Assembly: GCA_948467695.1 (NCBI GenBank)
Contig: CAOKFJ010000025.1
Span: forward strand, 1 to 12,060
DNA length: 12,060 nucleotides
Source: an uncultured Allobaculum sp.
Lineage (GTDB): Bacteria; Bacillota_I; Bacilli_A; Erysipelotrichales; Erysipelotrichaceae
Reading direction: 5' to 3'
The first letter of the stretch is position 1. Each line of letters opens with the position of its first letter. This document shows, piece by piece, positions 6,542 to 12,060 of this stretch. The notes under the pieces are model-generated. The model saw only the letters and a program-made list of their open reading frames with translations, ran no database searches and was not told the origin of the DNA. The translations under genes were made by a program, and so were the position numbers.

Positions 6542-8410
6542 ATGAAAAAACTGGATCTTACCGCTTTCTTTCAGGGACGCGAGCTGCACGCCTATGAGTT
6601 CTTCGGTGCGCATCCGACAGAGAACGGCTGCGACTTTACGGTCTACGCTCCCAACGCCCAGAAGATTTCCGTTATCGGCGAATTCAACGAATGGGACAAT
6701 GAAGCTGATCCGATGACCAAAGATGCTCAGGGTATCTGGACTGCCAGTGTCAAAGGCGCCAAACCCGGTCAGGCGTATCTGTACCACATCGTTCAGCAGG
6801 GCGGAAACGTCATCAATAAAATCGACCCGTTCGCTTTCGAAGCGCAGCTTCGCCCCGATCACGATTCCATCATCTCCGATCTCTCATTTGACGGCTGGAG
6901 CGACGAGGCGTGGATGAATGCCCGCAATAAAAACTTTGATGCACCGCTTTCCATTTATGAAATGAACATCGGCAGCTGGCGCGACAAAAACATGCGCGTT
7001 GAAGACGTTGAAGGTCTTGGCGAACAGCATGAAGAAGGTCTTTTCGTTCACTACGACGATATCGTCGACGAACTGATCGCCCACTGCAAAAAGAACCACT
7101 TCTCGCACGTGGAAGTTATGCCGCTGTCCGAATTCCCGTTTGACGGTTCCTGGGGCTATCAGGTTTCCGGCTTCTTCTCTGTAACAAGCCGCTATGGCAA
7201 ACCGACCGATCTGAAGAAATTCGTCAACCGCCTGCACGAAGCCGGCATCGGCGTCATCATGGACTTCGTTCCGGTTCACTTTGTCAAAGACGACTACGCG
7301 CTTGCCAACTTTGACGGCACGCCGCTGTATGAATATTCGAAACGCGAAGACGCGGACTCCGAATGGGGCACCGCCAACTTCGACCTCTGGAAAGAAAGCG
7401 TACGCTCCTTCCTGATGTCCGCAGCCAACTACTGGCTCAAGGAATACCACTTCGATGGTCTGCGCATGGATGCCATCTCCAATGCCATCTTCTGGAAAGG
7501 CAACAAGATGATGGGCGAAAACAAAGGCGCGACCGACTTCATCAAACGCATGAACTACATGCTCAATGAAGAATATCAGGGCAAAATCATGCTTATGGCC
7601 GAAGACTCCACCGACTTCCCCAACGTATGCAAATCCACGCTCGACGGCGGTCTCGGATTTGACTACAAGTGGGATCTGGGCTGGATGAACGATACGCTCA
7701 AATACCTCAAGCTCGATCCGATCTACCGCAAATGGCACCACAACGACATCACTTTCTCGATGGCGTACTTCTATTCCGAACGCTTTATCCTTCCGCTTTC
7801 CCACGATGAAGTGGTTCACGGAAAAGCCACAATCGTCGACAAGATGTGGGGCAGCTACGAAGACAAATTCGCTCAGGCAAGAGCGCTGTATACCTACATG
7901 TTCGGTCACCCCGGCAAGAAACTGAACTTCATGGGCAATGAACTCGGCATGCTTCGCGAATGGGACGAGCAGAAAGGCTGCGACTGGTTCCTGCGCAAAT
8001 ACCCGATGCACAGCTCTTTCGAAAAATTCTTTGCGGACGTATCGGGCATCTGCACTGAAAACGACGCGTTCTTCTACGGCTACGATCCGCTCAACTTCCA
8101 GTGGATCAACGCGGATGATTCCGACCACAACACCTTCTCCTTCATGCGAAAAGGTTCCAAAGACGTCTTCGTCTTCATTCTCAACTTCTCCACCAACCCG
8201 TACACACTCCAGTTCGGCGTTCCTTTCCAGGGCATGTACACTGAAGTAATGAACACACAGTGGCAGAAATACGGCGGACGTCTTGAAGACGCCAATCCGC
8301 AGGTTCTTCGCGCATTCCATCTGCCTTTAATGGGTCAGCCCTGGCGCATCAACGTTCAGGTTCCGGCTCTCGGCGCGCAGATCTTCCGCGTAACCCGTCC
8401 TGAAGAATAA
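6542..8410 (+). CDS. glgB: 1,4-alpha-glucan branching enzyme (GH13)
   Basis: This 622-residue cytoplasmic enzyme creates alpha-1,6 branches in glycogen by moving alpha-1,4 chains. A CBM48-like N-terminal module (about 15-100, VYAPNAQKISVIGEFNEW) precedes the GH13 barrel. All four conserved regions are present: DFVPVHF (241-247), GLRMDAIS with nucleophile D310, MAEDSTDFP with acid/base E354, and LPLSHDEVVHGKAT with H421-D422-E423. SWGYQVSGFFSVTSRYG near 203-219 matches the GlgB GYQ-TSR segment, and the C-terminal beta domain ends at VTRPEE. It lacks the additional N1 domain of longer enzymes. The frame extends upstream to 6464, but ATG 6542 has AAAGGA six bases ahead and opens the conserved MKKLDLTAF, so it is chosen. 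No glgC, glgD, glgA or glgP lies in the window, so glgB stands alone. Confidence 0.97.
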   Translation: MKKLDLTAFFQGRELHAYEFFGAHPTENGCDFTVYAPNAQKISVIGEFNEWDNEADPMTKDAQGIWTASVKGAKPGQAYLYHIVQQGGNVINKIDPFAFEAQLRPDHDSIISDLSFDGWSDEAWMNARNKNFDAPLSIYEMNIGSWRDKNMRVEDVEGLGEQHEEGLFVHYDDIVDELIAHCKKNHFSHVEVMPLSEFPFDGSWGYQVSGFFSVTSRYGKPTDLKKFVNRLHEAGIGVIMDFVPVHFVKDDYALANFDGTPLYEYSKREDADSEWGTANFDLWKESVRSFLMSAANYWLKEYHFDGLRMDAISNAIFWKGNKMMGENKGATDFIKRMNYMLNEEYQGKIMLMAEDSTDFPNVCKSTLDGGLGFDYKWDLGWMNDTLKYLKLDPIYRKWHHNDITFSMAYFYSERFILPLSHDEVVHGKATIVDKMWGSYEDKFAQARALYTYMFGHPGKKLNFMGNELGMLREWDEQKGCDWFLRKYPMHSSFEKFFADVSGICTENDAFFYGYDPLNFQWINADDSDHNTFSFMRKGSKDVFVFILNFSTNPYTLQFGVPFQGMYTEVMNTQWQKYGGRLEDANPQVLRAFHLPLMGQPWRINVQVPALGAQIFRVTRPEE

Positions 8411-8457
8411 GACATCGCCAAAACGCTTATTACAGCGAAACAGCTATTGGATAGTTT

Positions 8458-8496
8458 AATCCGGCAAATTCCGCTACTGGAATTTGCCGGATTTTT
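8458..8496 (+). terminator. Rho-independent terminator of glgB
   Basis: The arms AATCCGGCAAATTCC (8458-8472) and GGAATTTGCCGGATT (8479-8493) form a perfect 15-bp stem with a 6-base loop, with T residues running to 8496. It begins 48 bases after the glgB stop. It marks the end of the glgB transcript. Confidence 0.9.
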
Positions 8497-8591
8497 CATT
8501 TGTTCTCTCTTTTATGGCGCATACACGCATTCTTCCTCACTTCTGATGGAAAACAGATCGGCAGCTGGATATTGGCGGCAATTCAGTCAGA

Positions 8592-8607
8592 ATCGTCCAT
8601 GGACGAT
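8592..8607. repeat. Perfect 16-bp palindrome, copy A
   Basis: ATCGTCCATGGACGAT is identical to its own reverse complement. It shares both half-sites (ATCGTCC and GGACGAT) with the palindrome at 8635-8650 and differs only in the two central bases. It could be a dimeric operator or part of an intergenic palindromic element. Confidence 0.8.
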
Positions 8608-8628
8608 CAGGCAGATAGTCAGGCAGAT
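8608..8628. repeat. Short direct repeat between the twin palindromes
   Basis: CAGGCAGAT occurs at 8608-8616 and again at 8620-8628, 12 bases apart start to start. It fills most of the space between the palindromes, so the whole block (8592-8651) looks like one composite element. Confidence 0.65.
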
Positions 8629-8633
8629 TCGCC

Positions 8634-8651
8634 TATCGTCCGCGGACGATA
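8634..8651. repeat. Perfect 18-bp palindrome, copy B
   Basis: TATCGTCCGCGGACGATA is identical to its own reverse complement. Its core (8635-8650) shares the ATCGTCC and GGACGAT half-sites with copy A. The two centres are 43 bases apart, close to four helical turns, so proteins bound at each would face the same side of the DNA. Confidence 0.8.
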
Positions 8652-8694
8652 AACCTTCAATTTGTGCGTGAGGGCTTCAAGAAATTGACGACGC

Positions 8695-8728
8695 GATTTT
8701 GACGGATGAAATCCAATCCGTCAAAATC
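8695..8728. terminator. 13-bp perfect hairpin at the convergent junction, possible terminator of the XRE gene
   Basis: GATTTTGACGGAT (8695-8707) pairs exactly with ATCCGTCAAAATC (8716-8728) around an 8-base loop. There is no T-run directly after the stem on either strand, although the arms contain TTTT and AAAA. It begins 50 bases beyond the XRE stop, so it may end or protect that transcript. Classification as a terminator is tentative. Confidence 0.5.
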
Positions 8729-8777
8729 AACATTTGTGCTCAGGATCACGAAATCCCGGCGCAGCCAAAACAGAGCG

Positions 8778-9194
8778 TCATCGTGCTGTCAGAAACAAAA
8801 CGATCCAGACAAGCATCACGCTAAACAGTATCCAGGGCAAAGCGCCAAGCAGAAGGGCAAGAATTGCGCTGTCGGAAAATATGGCGTGCAGAATCAGAAG
8901 AAGAACGCCTGCCGCAATCGAGCACCAGGCAAAGCGGATAATCTTTCGAATCATTGCCGTGGCACGCGCATCCTGCTTCAGTTTCTTCGTCATTCGCGCA
9001 TCGCCTTTGAACAGTTCATCGAGCGTCATGTCGTATATCTCGCTCATCGCAAGAATGGTTGCGATGTCCGGCAGAGTTTTTCCCGTTTCCCAGTTGGAAA
9101 TGGTCACTCTTGAAACAAGCAGCAGTTCTGCCGCCTGCTCCTGCGTATAGCCGCATCGAGTGCGTGCGTTTCTGATTTTCTCGGCAATGGTCAT
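8778..9194 (-). CDS. XRE-family transcriptional regulator with two C-terminal membrane helices
   Basis: The protein has 138 residues. Residues 3-60 form a Cro/C1-type helix-turn-helix (IAEKIRNARTRCGYTQEQAAELL, then VSRVTISNWETGKTLPD), a DNA-binding domain common in Bacillota repressors. After a basic linker (about 64-86) two hydrophobic segments follow: about 87-106 (FAWCSIAAGVLLLILHAI) and 111-136 (ILALLLGALPWILFSVMLVW), so the protein is probably tethered to the membrane with a cytoplasmic DNA-binding head. Upstream in-frame starts exist (9215, and 9278), but ATG 9194 opens the conserved MTIAEKIRNAR and has GAGAG about 9 bases before it, so it is preferred. It stands alone, with no co-directional partner. 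Its target and signal are unknown; self-regulation is possible given the inverted repeats upstream. Confidence 0.88.
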   Translation of the reverse strand: MTIAEKIRNARTRCGYTQEQAAELLLVSRVTISNWETGKTLPDIATILAMSEIYDMTLDELFKGDARMTKKLKQDARATAMIRKIIRFAWCSIAAGVLLLILHAIFSDSAILALLLGALPWILFSVMLVWIVLFLTAR

Positions 9195-9234
9195 GTTCAG
9201 GTTCTCTCTTTCCATATGGACAGGCATGCAGTAT

Positions 9235-9246
9235 GAATGTGCATTC
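9235..9246. promoter_or_regulatory. Inverted repeat upstream of the XRE gene
   Basis: GAATG-TG-CATTC lies about 40 bases upstream of the XRE start. It is a plausible operator half-site pair for the regulator or another dimeric protein. No other support exists. Confidence 0.3.
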
Positions 9247-9275
9247 GTCCGCAGTCTTTTCGTGTCTGCCAAAGA

Positions 9276-9290
9276 CATGAAAGCTTCATG
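9276..9290. promoter_or_regulatory. Inverted repeat, possible operator of the XRE gene
   Basis: CATGAA-AGC-TTCATG is a perfect 6-bp inverted repeat with a 3-base centre, about 82 bases upstream of the XRE ATG. Its size and symmetry suit a helix-turn-helix dimer. Autoregulation is inferred. Confidence 0.4.
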
Positions 9291-9575
9291 AAATCAGCTT
9301 AGCCGTTCGTCTTCGATGAATCCGTCAAAAGTCTTTTACATGCTCAGAATCCTTGCGATGTCCTGCTCTTTCAGGCGGCGCGGAAGCTTTCGATATCACC
9401 AAATTCATCGAGATTCTTTTAAAACTGAAGATCAGTGAAGAAATACTTCTCTTTCCTGCCGATTCTTACAATTCTTAATTCGGTGATGAAAGAGTCTTCA
9501 TGTCACAATAGACACAGAACAAAAACTGCCGCATACGCGCATTCCGTTTCGTATCCTGACCATTCGGATCGGCAT

Positions 9576-9594
9576 CGCGATATCTGAGATCGCG
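9576..9594 (+). promoter_or_regulatory. Inverted repeat just upstream of the methyltransferase start
   Basis: CGCGAT (9576-9581) and ATCGCG (9589-9594) flank a 7-base centre. The element ends 11 bases before the GAGGT ribosome binding site (9606-9610), so it could be a leader hairpin or an operator. Confidence 0.4.
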
Positions 9595-9615
9595 GCAGAA
9601 CATACGAGGTATTCC

Positions 9616-10215
9616 ATGTCCCATTACTACGAAAACGATCCGAATCTTGATCGTACAGAAACTCCTTTTTCCTTTGAAATCGGCGGCAAGGCCTTTCAGG
9701 TGATGACATCCGCCGGCGTCTTTTCCAAAGACAAACTCGATACCGGCACACGCATTCTGTGCGACTATCTGATTTCGCCTGAAGTCATCGACACACTTGG
9801 CGAAGAAGTTCTTGATCTTGGCTGCGGAAGCGGCGTCATCGGTTTAATCGTCAACGCCTTCCACCCCTGCAAAATCACCGGCATCGATCCCAATGCCCAG
9901 GCGTGTCATCTCGCGAAAGAAAACTATGCGCTCCATCATGTGGAAGCGACTGTTCTTGAACAGGATCATGTCGATGACAAACTGTATGACACCGTTACGC
10001 TCAACCCGCCGATCCGCGCCGGCAAAGAGGTCATCTACGCGCTGTTCAGACAGTCCTATGAGCACCTTAAAGAGGGCGGCACGCTGTATATCGTCATCCG
10101 CAAACAGCATGGTGCGCAAAGCGCGGTAAGCTTCCTTGAATCGCTTGGCTTTGCGGTTGATCGTCCTGAACGCGAAAAAGGCTTCTGGATTCTGCGCGCA
10201 AAGAAAAACGGATAA
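9616..10215 (+). CDS. Class I SAM-dependent methyltransferase, YbxB/RsmC-like
   Basis: This 199-residue protein closely follows the pattern of Bacillus YbxB, a short relative of the rRNA guanine-N2 methyltransferase RsmC with only one methyltransferase domain. It starts HYYENDPN as in that family, then TSAGVFSKDKLDTGTR (31-46). The SAM-binding motif I is VLDLGCGSGVIG (65-76) and D91 is the likely acidic residue of motif II. The catalytic loop NPPIRAGKEV (130-139) is the N-P-P-I form typical of N-methyltransferases acting on RNA bases. VIRKQHGA (160-167) and EKGFWILRAKK close the fold. GAGGT is five bases before the ATG. YbxB genes often lie beside rpoB; here it is a single gene. The RNA target is not known from sequence. 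Confidence 0.92.
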   Translation: MSHYYENDPNLDRTETPFSFEIGGKAFQVMTSAGVFSKDKLDTGTRILCDYLISPEVIDTLGEEVLDLGCGSGVIGLIVNAFHPCKITGIDPNAQACHLAKENYALHHVEATVLEQDHVDDKLYDTVTLNPPIRAGKEVIYALFRQSYEHLKEGGTLYIVIRKQHGAQSAVSFLESLGFAVDRPEREKGFWILRAKKNG

Positions 10216-10508
10216 GCATCCTGCTCATTCATCTCGATGCGAAATTCTGTACACCCATCAAACATGCGGTGTTCTTCCTTTCGTCGGTTCATCTGACTTT
10301 ATATGATCAGACCGGATAAAAATCCTATTGCGATATAGGAATGCGACCTGATTGTCGGGCATATGAATTTCCATTTCTATTCCGATATTTTTCATATTTT
10401 GATATCGTTTTACATCTCATTGTTTCATTTAATCGGGGCTTCGCTCATTCATACGGAATATGACGCAGTCTGATCCATTCATTGTCCTGCACGAAAGGAG
10501 ACGAGCCT
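10216..10508. other. Spacer between the methyltransferase and sensor kinase genes
   Basis: No gene is seen. Two short inverted repeats are present: TCCTAT/ATAGGA (10323-10328, 10335-10340) and CGATAT/ATATCG (10383-10388, 10402-10407). TTGATA (10399-10404) followed after 18 bases by TTTCAT (10423-10428) is a weak promoter candidate for the kinase. There is no strong terminator after the methyltransferase gene. Confidence 0.55.
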
Positions 10509-11627
10509 ATGGATCGAAAATATCTGAACTATTTTCTGACAATGTTTAAGCAGAACCGCCTGCTTCTTGCCGCATGGCTGGCATCCGGCCTGCTTATCGC
10601 CGGGCTTCTCTGGATCTATCAGCAGCCCATCGAACCAGCTCTGCTTTACATGCTCATTACTCTGTGCGTGCTGATTGTGTGGTGCGGATTCTATCTTGGA
10701 CGTCTTCACCGCATCAATCATCTGCTTCGCGCAGAGGATTTCGACAGTGCGCTCTACCCCTCCGAACTTGAAGCCTGCGTAAACAAACTGGATCAGCTCA
10801 AGGAAAGCATGGTTCATCAGTCAACACAGGAAAAGAAGCTTCGCACGGATATGCAGGACTACTTTTCTTTATGGGCGCATCAGATCAAACTGCCTCTGGC
10901 GGCAATGAATCTGCAGCTCGAGCTGCCTGAAATTGAACGCGAGAATCTGCTTAGAGAAACAAGCCGAATCGATTCATGCGTCACCCTCGCCATGGCATAC
11001 ATCCGTATGGAAGGCAGCGATTATCAGATCAGCTGGTACGATCTCGAATCCATCGTCAGACCAATTCTGCGCGACAATTCCACCACGTTCATTCGCCGCC
11101 GTATTCAGCTGCGAACCGCGTTTGGCTCCGATAAAGTGTGCACGGATCAGAAATGGACAGCTTTCATCATCGAACAGCTTCTTTCCAATGCTTTTAAATA
11201 CGCGCCCGATCACTCAATCATCGAGATTGAAACCAGAAAGGACCAATTCATTCTTCGCGATGAAGGACCAGGCATTGATCCCGCCGATCTGCCCCGCGTC
11301 TTTGAACGCGGATTTACCGGTCAGAACGGACGCACGCAGATGCACGCTTCAAGCGGTCTGGGCCTTTTTCTTGTCAAAGGAATATGCGATCAGCTTTCCA
11401 TTTCCATTGAACTCAAAAACCGCACGACACCCCTGACTCCATTCGAAGATGAATGGGATGATGAGATTGAACCTGCCGAAAAGCCTGCCATGCAGGATTG
11501 TCCTTCGGTTTTAAACAGCGATACTGCGATGAATCAGAAATCAGACAAAGACGCCAAAGCATCGCCAAAAATATACGGACTCGACGTAGTCCTGACTTTT
11601 CCCACCTCTGCATGGCTCAACGATTAG
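10509..11627 (+). CDS. BceS-like sensor histidine kinase with an acidic insertion
   Basis: The protein has 372 residues. Two membrane helices (about 16-37 and 43-63) are joined by a very short loop, the intramembrane-sensing layout of BceS-type kinases, which usually detect cell-envelope antibiotics together with an ABC transporter. The phosphoacceptor is H124 in LWAHQIKLPLAA, close to the family WVHQIKTPL. The ATPase domain has the N box (EQLLSNAFKYAP, N227), G1 (DEGPGI, 251-256), the RVFERGFTG lid segment and G2 (SSGLGLFLVKGI, 281-292). Residues about 305-353 are an acidic low-complexity insertion before the last strand GLDVVLTFP, making the protein longer than typical BceS (about 335). AAAGGAG eight bases before ATG 10509 fixes the start; an in-frame TTG at 10482 is less likely. 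No response regulator or BceAB transporter lies next to it. Confidence 0.92.
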   Translation: MDRKYLNYFLTMFKQNRLLLAAWLASGLLIAGLLWIYQQPIEPALLYMLITLCVLIVWCGFYLGRLHRINHLLRAEDFDSALYPSELEACVNKLDQLKESMVHQSTQEKKLRTDMQDYFSLWAHQIKLPLAAMNLQLELPEIERENLLRETSRIDSCVTLAMAYIRMEGSDYQISWYDLESIVRPILRDNSTTFIRRRIQLRTAFGSDKVCTDQKWTAFIIEQLLSNAFKYAPDHSIIEIETRKDQFILRDEGPGIDPADLPRVFERGFTGQNGRTQMHASSGLGLFLVKGICDQLSISIELKNRTTPLTPFEDEWDDEIEPAEKPAMQDCPSVLNSDTAMNQKSDKDAKASPKIYGLDVVLTFPTSAWLND

Positions 11628-11686
11628 CATGACCATCCAAATCAATTCATCCGTCCGATATTCTTCAGATGCAGACCCATTCCAAA

Positions 11687-11738
11687 GTAAAACAGGAGGA
11701 AGACCCGCGAAAGAGCGCAAATCTTCCTCCTGTTTTAC
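11687..11738. terminator. Perfect 17-bp hairpin after the kinase gene, probable terminator
   Basis: GTAAAACAGGAGGAAGA (11687-11703) pairs exactly with TCTTCCTCCTGTTTTAC (11722-11738) around an 18-base loop that can itself form a 3-bp GCG/CGC stem. The T-run (TTTT) is part of the right arm rather than following it. The element begins 60 bases after the kinase stop and is symmetrical enough to work on both strands. Confidence 0.75.
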
Positions 11739-11753
11739 GTCCGCTTCGACTTG

Positions 11754-11817
11754 CATACTGTTTAGCCATTCATCCTTATCAGAGTGATTTTTCACTTTTC
11801 TATCGAGGACACGACAG
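11754..11817. repeat. Dispersed intergenic repeat, copy 1
   Basis: It aligns without gaps to 11991-12054. It starts with CATACTGTT, is looser in the middle, then is strongly conserved: AGTG, a T-run, CACTTT, CTATCGAGGAC and CGACAG, with only a few differences in the last 35 bases. Within it AGTGA-TTTT-TCACT (11783-11796 region) can form a small hairpin. Confidence 0.75.
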
Positions 11818-11865
11818 ACTCGATGACACCTTGTCGAGTCCATCGAGTGTCATCGCTGACGATAG
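11800..11865. repeat. Palindromic block with competing stems attached to repeat copy 1
   Basis: CTATCG (11800-11805) pairs with CGATAG (11860-11865) to close the block. Inside, three alternative pairings are possible: ACTCGATG (11818-11825) with CATCGAGT (11841-11848), GACTCGA (11817-11823) with TCGAGTC (11834-11840), and CGATGACAC (11821-11829) with GTGTCATCG (11847-11855). They exclude one another in part. Confidence 0.65.
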
Positions 11866-11990
11866 GCAAGTTTGCGGTATCCGGAACCGTCGATAATGTA
11901 TTCAATTTCATGTACTTCAACCAGTCATTAGATATATATTTAAACTTTAATGTAATTATTATGTTTTTTATTTTTCATCCCCTTCAATTA

Positions 11991-12060
11991 CATACTGTTC
12001 AATCTATAAGCTTTATGACAGTGTTTTTTCACTTTCCTATCGAGGACTCGACAGCGCTTT
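11991..12060. repeat. Dispersed intergenic repeat, copy 2 (cut by the window end)
   Basis: This is the second copy of the element at 11754, offset by 237 bases. The distance from CATACTGTT to GAGGAC is 57 bases in both. AGTG-TTTTTT-CACT keeps the small hairpin found in copy 1. The palindromic part after CGACAG diverges or is missing because the window ends. Confidence 0.7.

Larger units (their letters stand above)
8497..8777. other. Non-coding spacer between convergent glgB and the XRE gene
   Basis: A 41-codon frame (ATG at 8545) has no ribosome binding site and runs through both palindromes, so no gene is called. The region holds two related palindromes, a short direct repeat and a 13-bp hairpin, each listed separately. 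Three structures in 280 bases is unusual for a plain convergent spacer. Confidence 0.7.
9195..9615. other. Divergent spacer between the XRE gene and the methyltransferase gene
   Basis: This 421-base stretch has no gene with a start and ribosome binding site. It holds two inverted repeats near the XRE start (9235-9246, 9276-9290), one near the methyltransferase start (9576-9594), and an open stretch at 9371-9478 on the plus strand with protein-like composition but no start codon. TACAAT (9467-9472) resembles a -10 box but lacks a good -35. Confidence 0.65.
11739..12060. other. Terminal non-coding region with repeats and an AT-rich block
   Basis: No gene with a credible start is seen. Two copies of a repeat (11754-11817 and 11991 onward) flank a spacer whose part at about 11929-11978 is strikingly rich in A and T compared with all genes in the window. 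The downstream gene lies outside the window. Confidence 0.7.

Noticed and set aside
6884..8320. Minus-strand open frame of 478 codons opposite glgB
   Set aside because: Antisense shadow of a GH13 gene with all four catalytic regions.
8592..8651. Twin palindromes as a CRISPR array
   Set aside because: There are only two units, each a self-complementary palindrome, with a 27-base interval that itself contains a direct repeat. There are no cas genes.
8545..8671. Small open frame of 41 codons through the twin palindromes
   Set aside because: There is no ribosome binding site, it overlaps two perfect palindromes, and its composition follows the repeats.
11541..11843. Minus-strand open frame of 100 codons after the kinase
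   Set aside because: It overlaps the kinase 3' end and runs through the 17-bp hairpin; no domain is recognised.

Overview
The window looks like the chromosome of a low-to-mid G+C Gram-positive gut bacterium (Bacillota, most likely Erysipelotrichia or a relative). The reasons are purine-rich AGGAG-type ribosome binding sites, a CcpA-type cre site, Rho-independent hairpin terminators, a YbxB-type methyltransferase, a BceS-type sensor kinase and a secreted multidomain family 2 glycosidase. The taxon is inferred from family content, not from a search. No tRNA, rRNA, CRISPR array, transposase or phage gene was found.

Layout. Positions 1-3759 (minus strand) hold most of a very large secreted GH2 beta-galactosidase-type enzyme that runs off the left edge with no stop. 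A 427-base divergent spacer follows, with a cre-like box on the glycosidase side, a TATAAT box on the hslO side and a hairpin with a T-tract on the minus strand. Next come hslO (redox chaperone Hsp33) and dusB (tRNA-dihydrouridine synthase), overlapping by 11 bases on the plus strand. After a 401-base spacer with a candidate promoter and leader comes a lone glgB (glycogen branching enzyme), closed by a strong hairpin terminator. Positions 8497-8777 are non-coding and hold two near-identical palindromes and a 13-bp hairpin. A small minus-strand XRE repressor with a two-helix membrane tail follows. On the plus strand are then a YbxB/RsmC-like methyltransferase and a BceS-like sensor histidine kinase with no adjacent response regulator. 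The kinase is followed by a perfect 17-bp hairpin. The last 320 bases are non-coding and partly very AT-rich, and carry two copies of a dispersed repeat, the second cut by the window end.

How the genes relate. The only clear operon is hslO-dusB (protein and RNA quality control). The glycosidase and glgB both concern carbohydrate, one outside the cell under probable catabolite control and one inside for storage, but nothing shows that they are co-regulated. The right third is a set of single-gene units separated by structured intergenic DNA. The most unusual items are the palindrome and repeat elements in the spacers and a roughly 49-residue acidic insertion near the end of the kinase ATPase domain.
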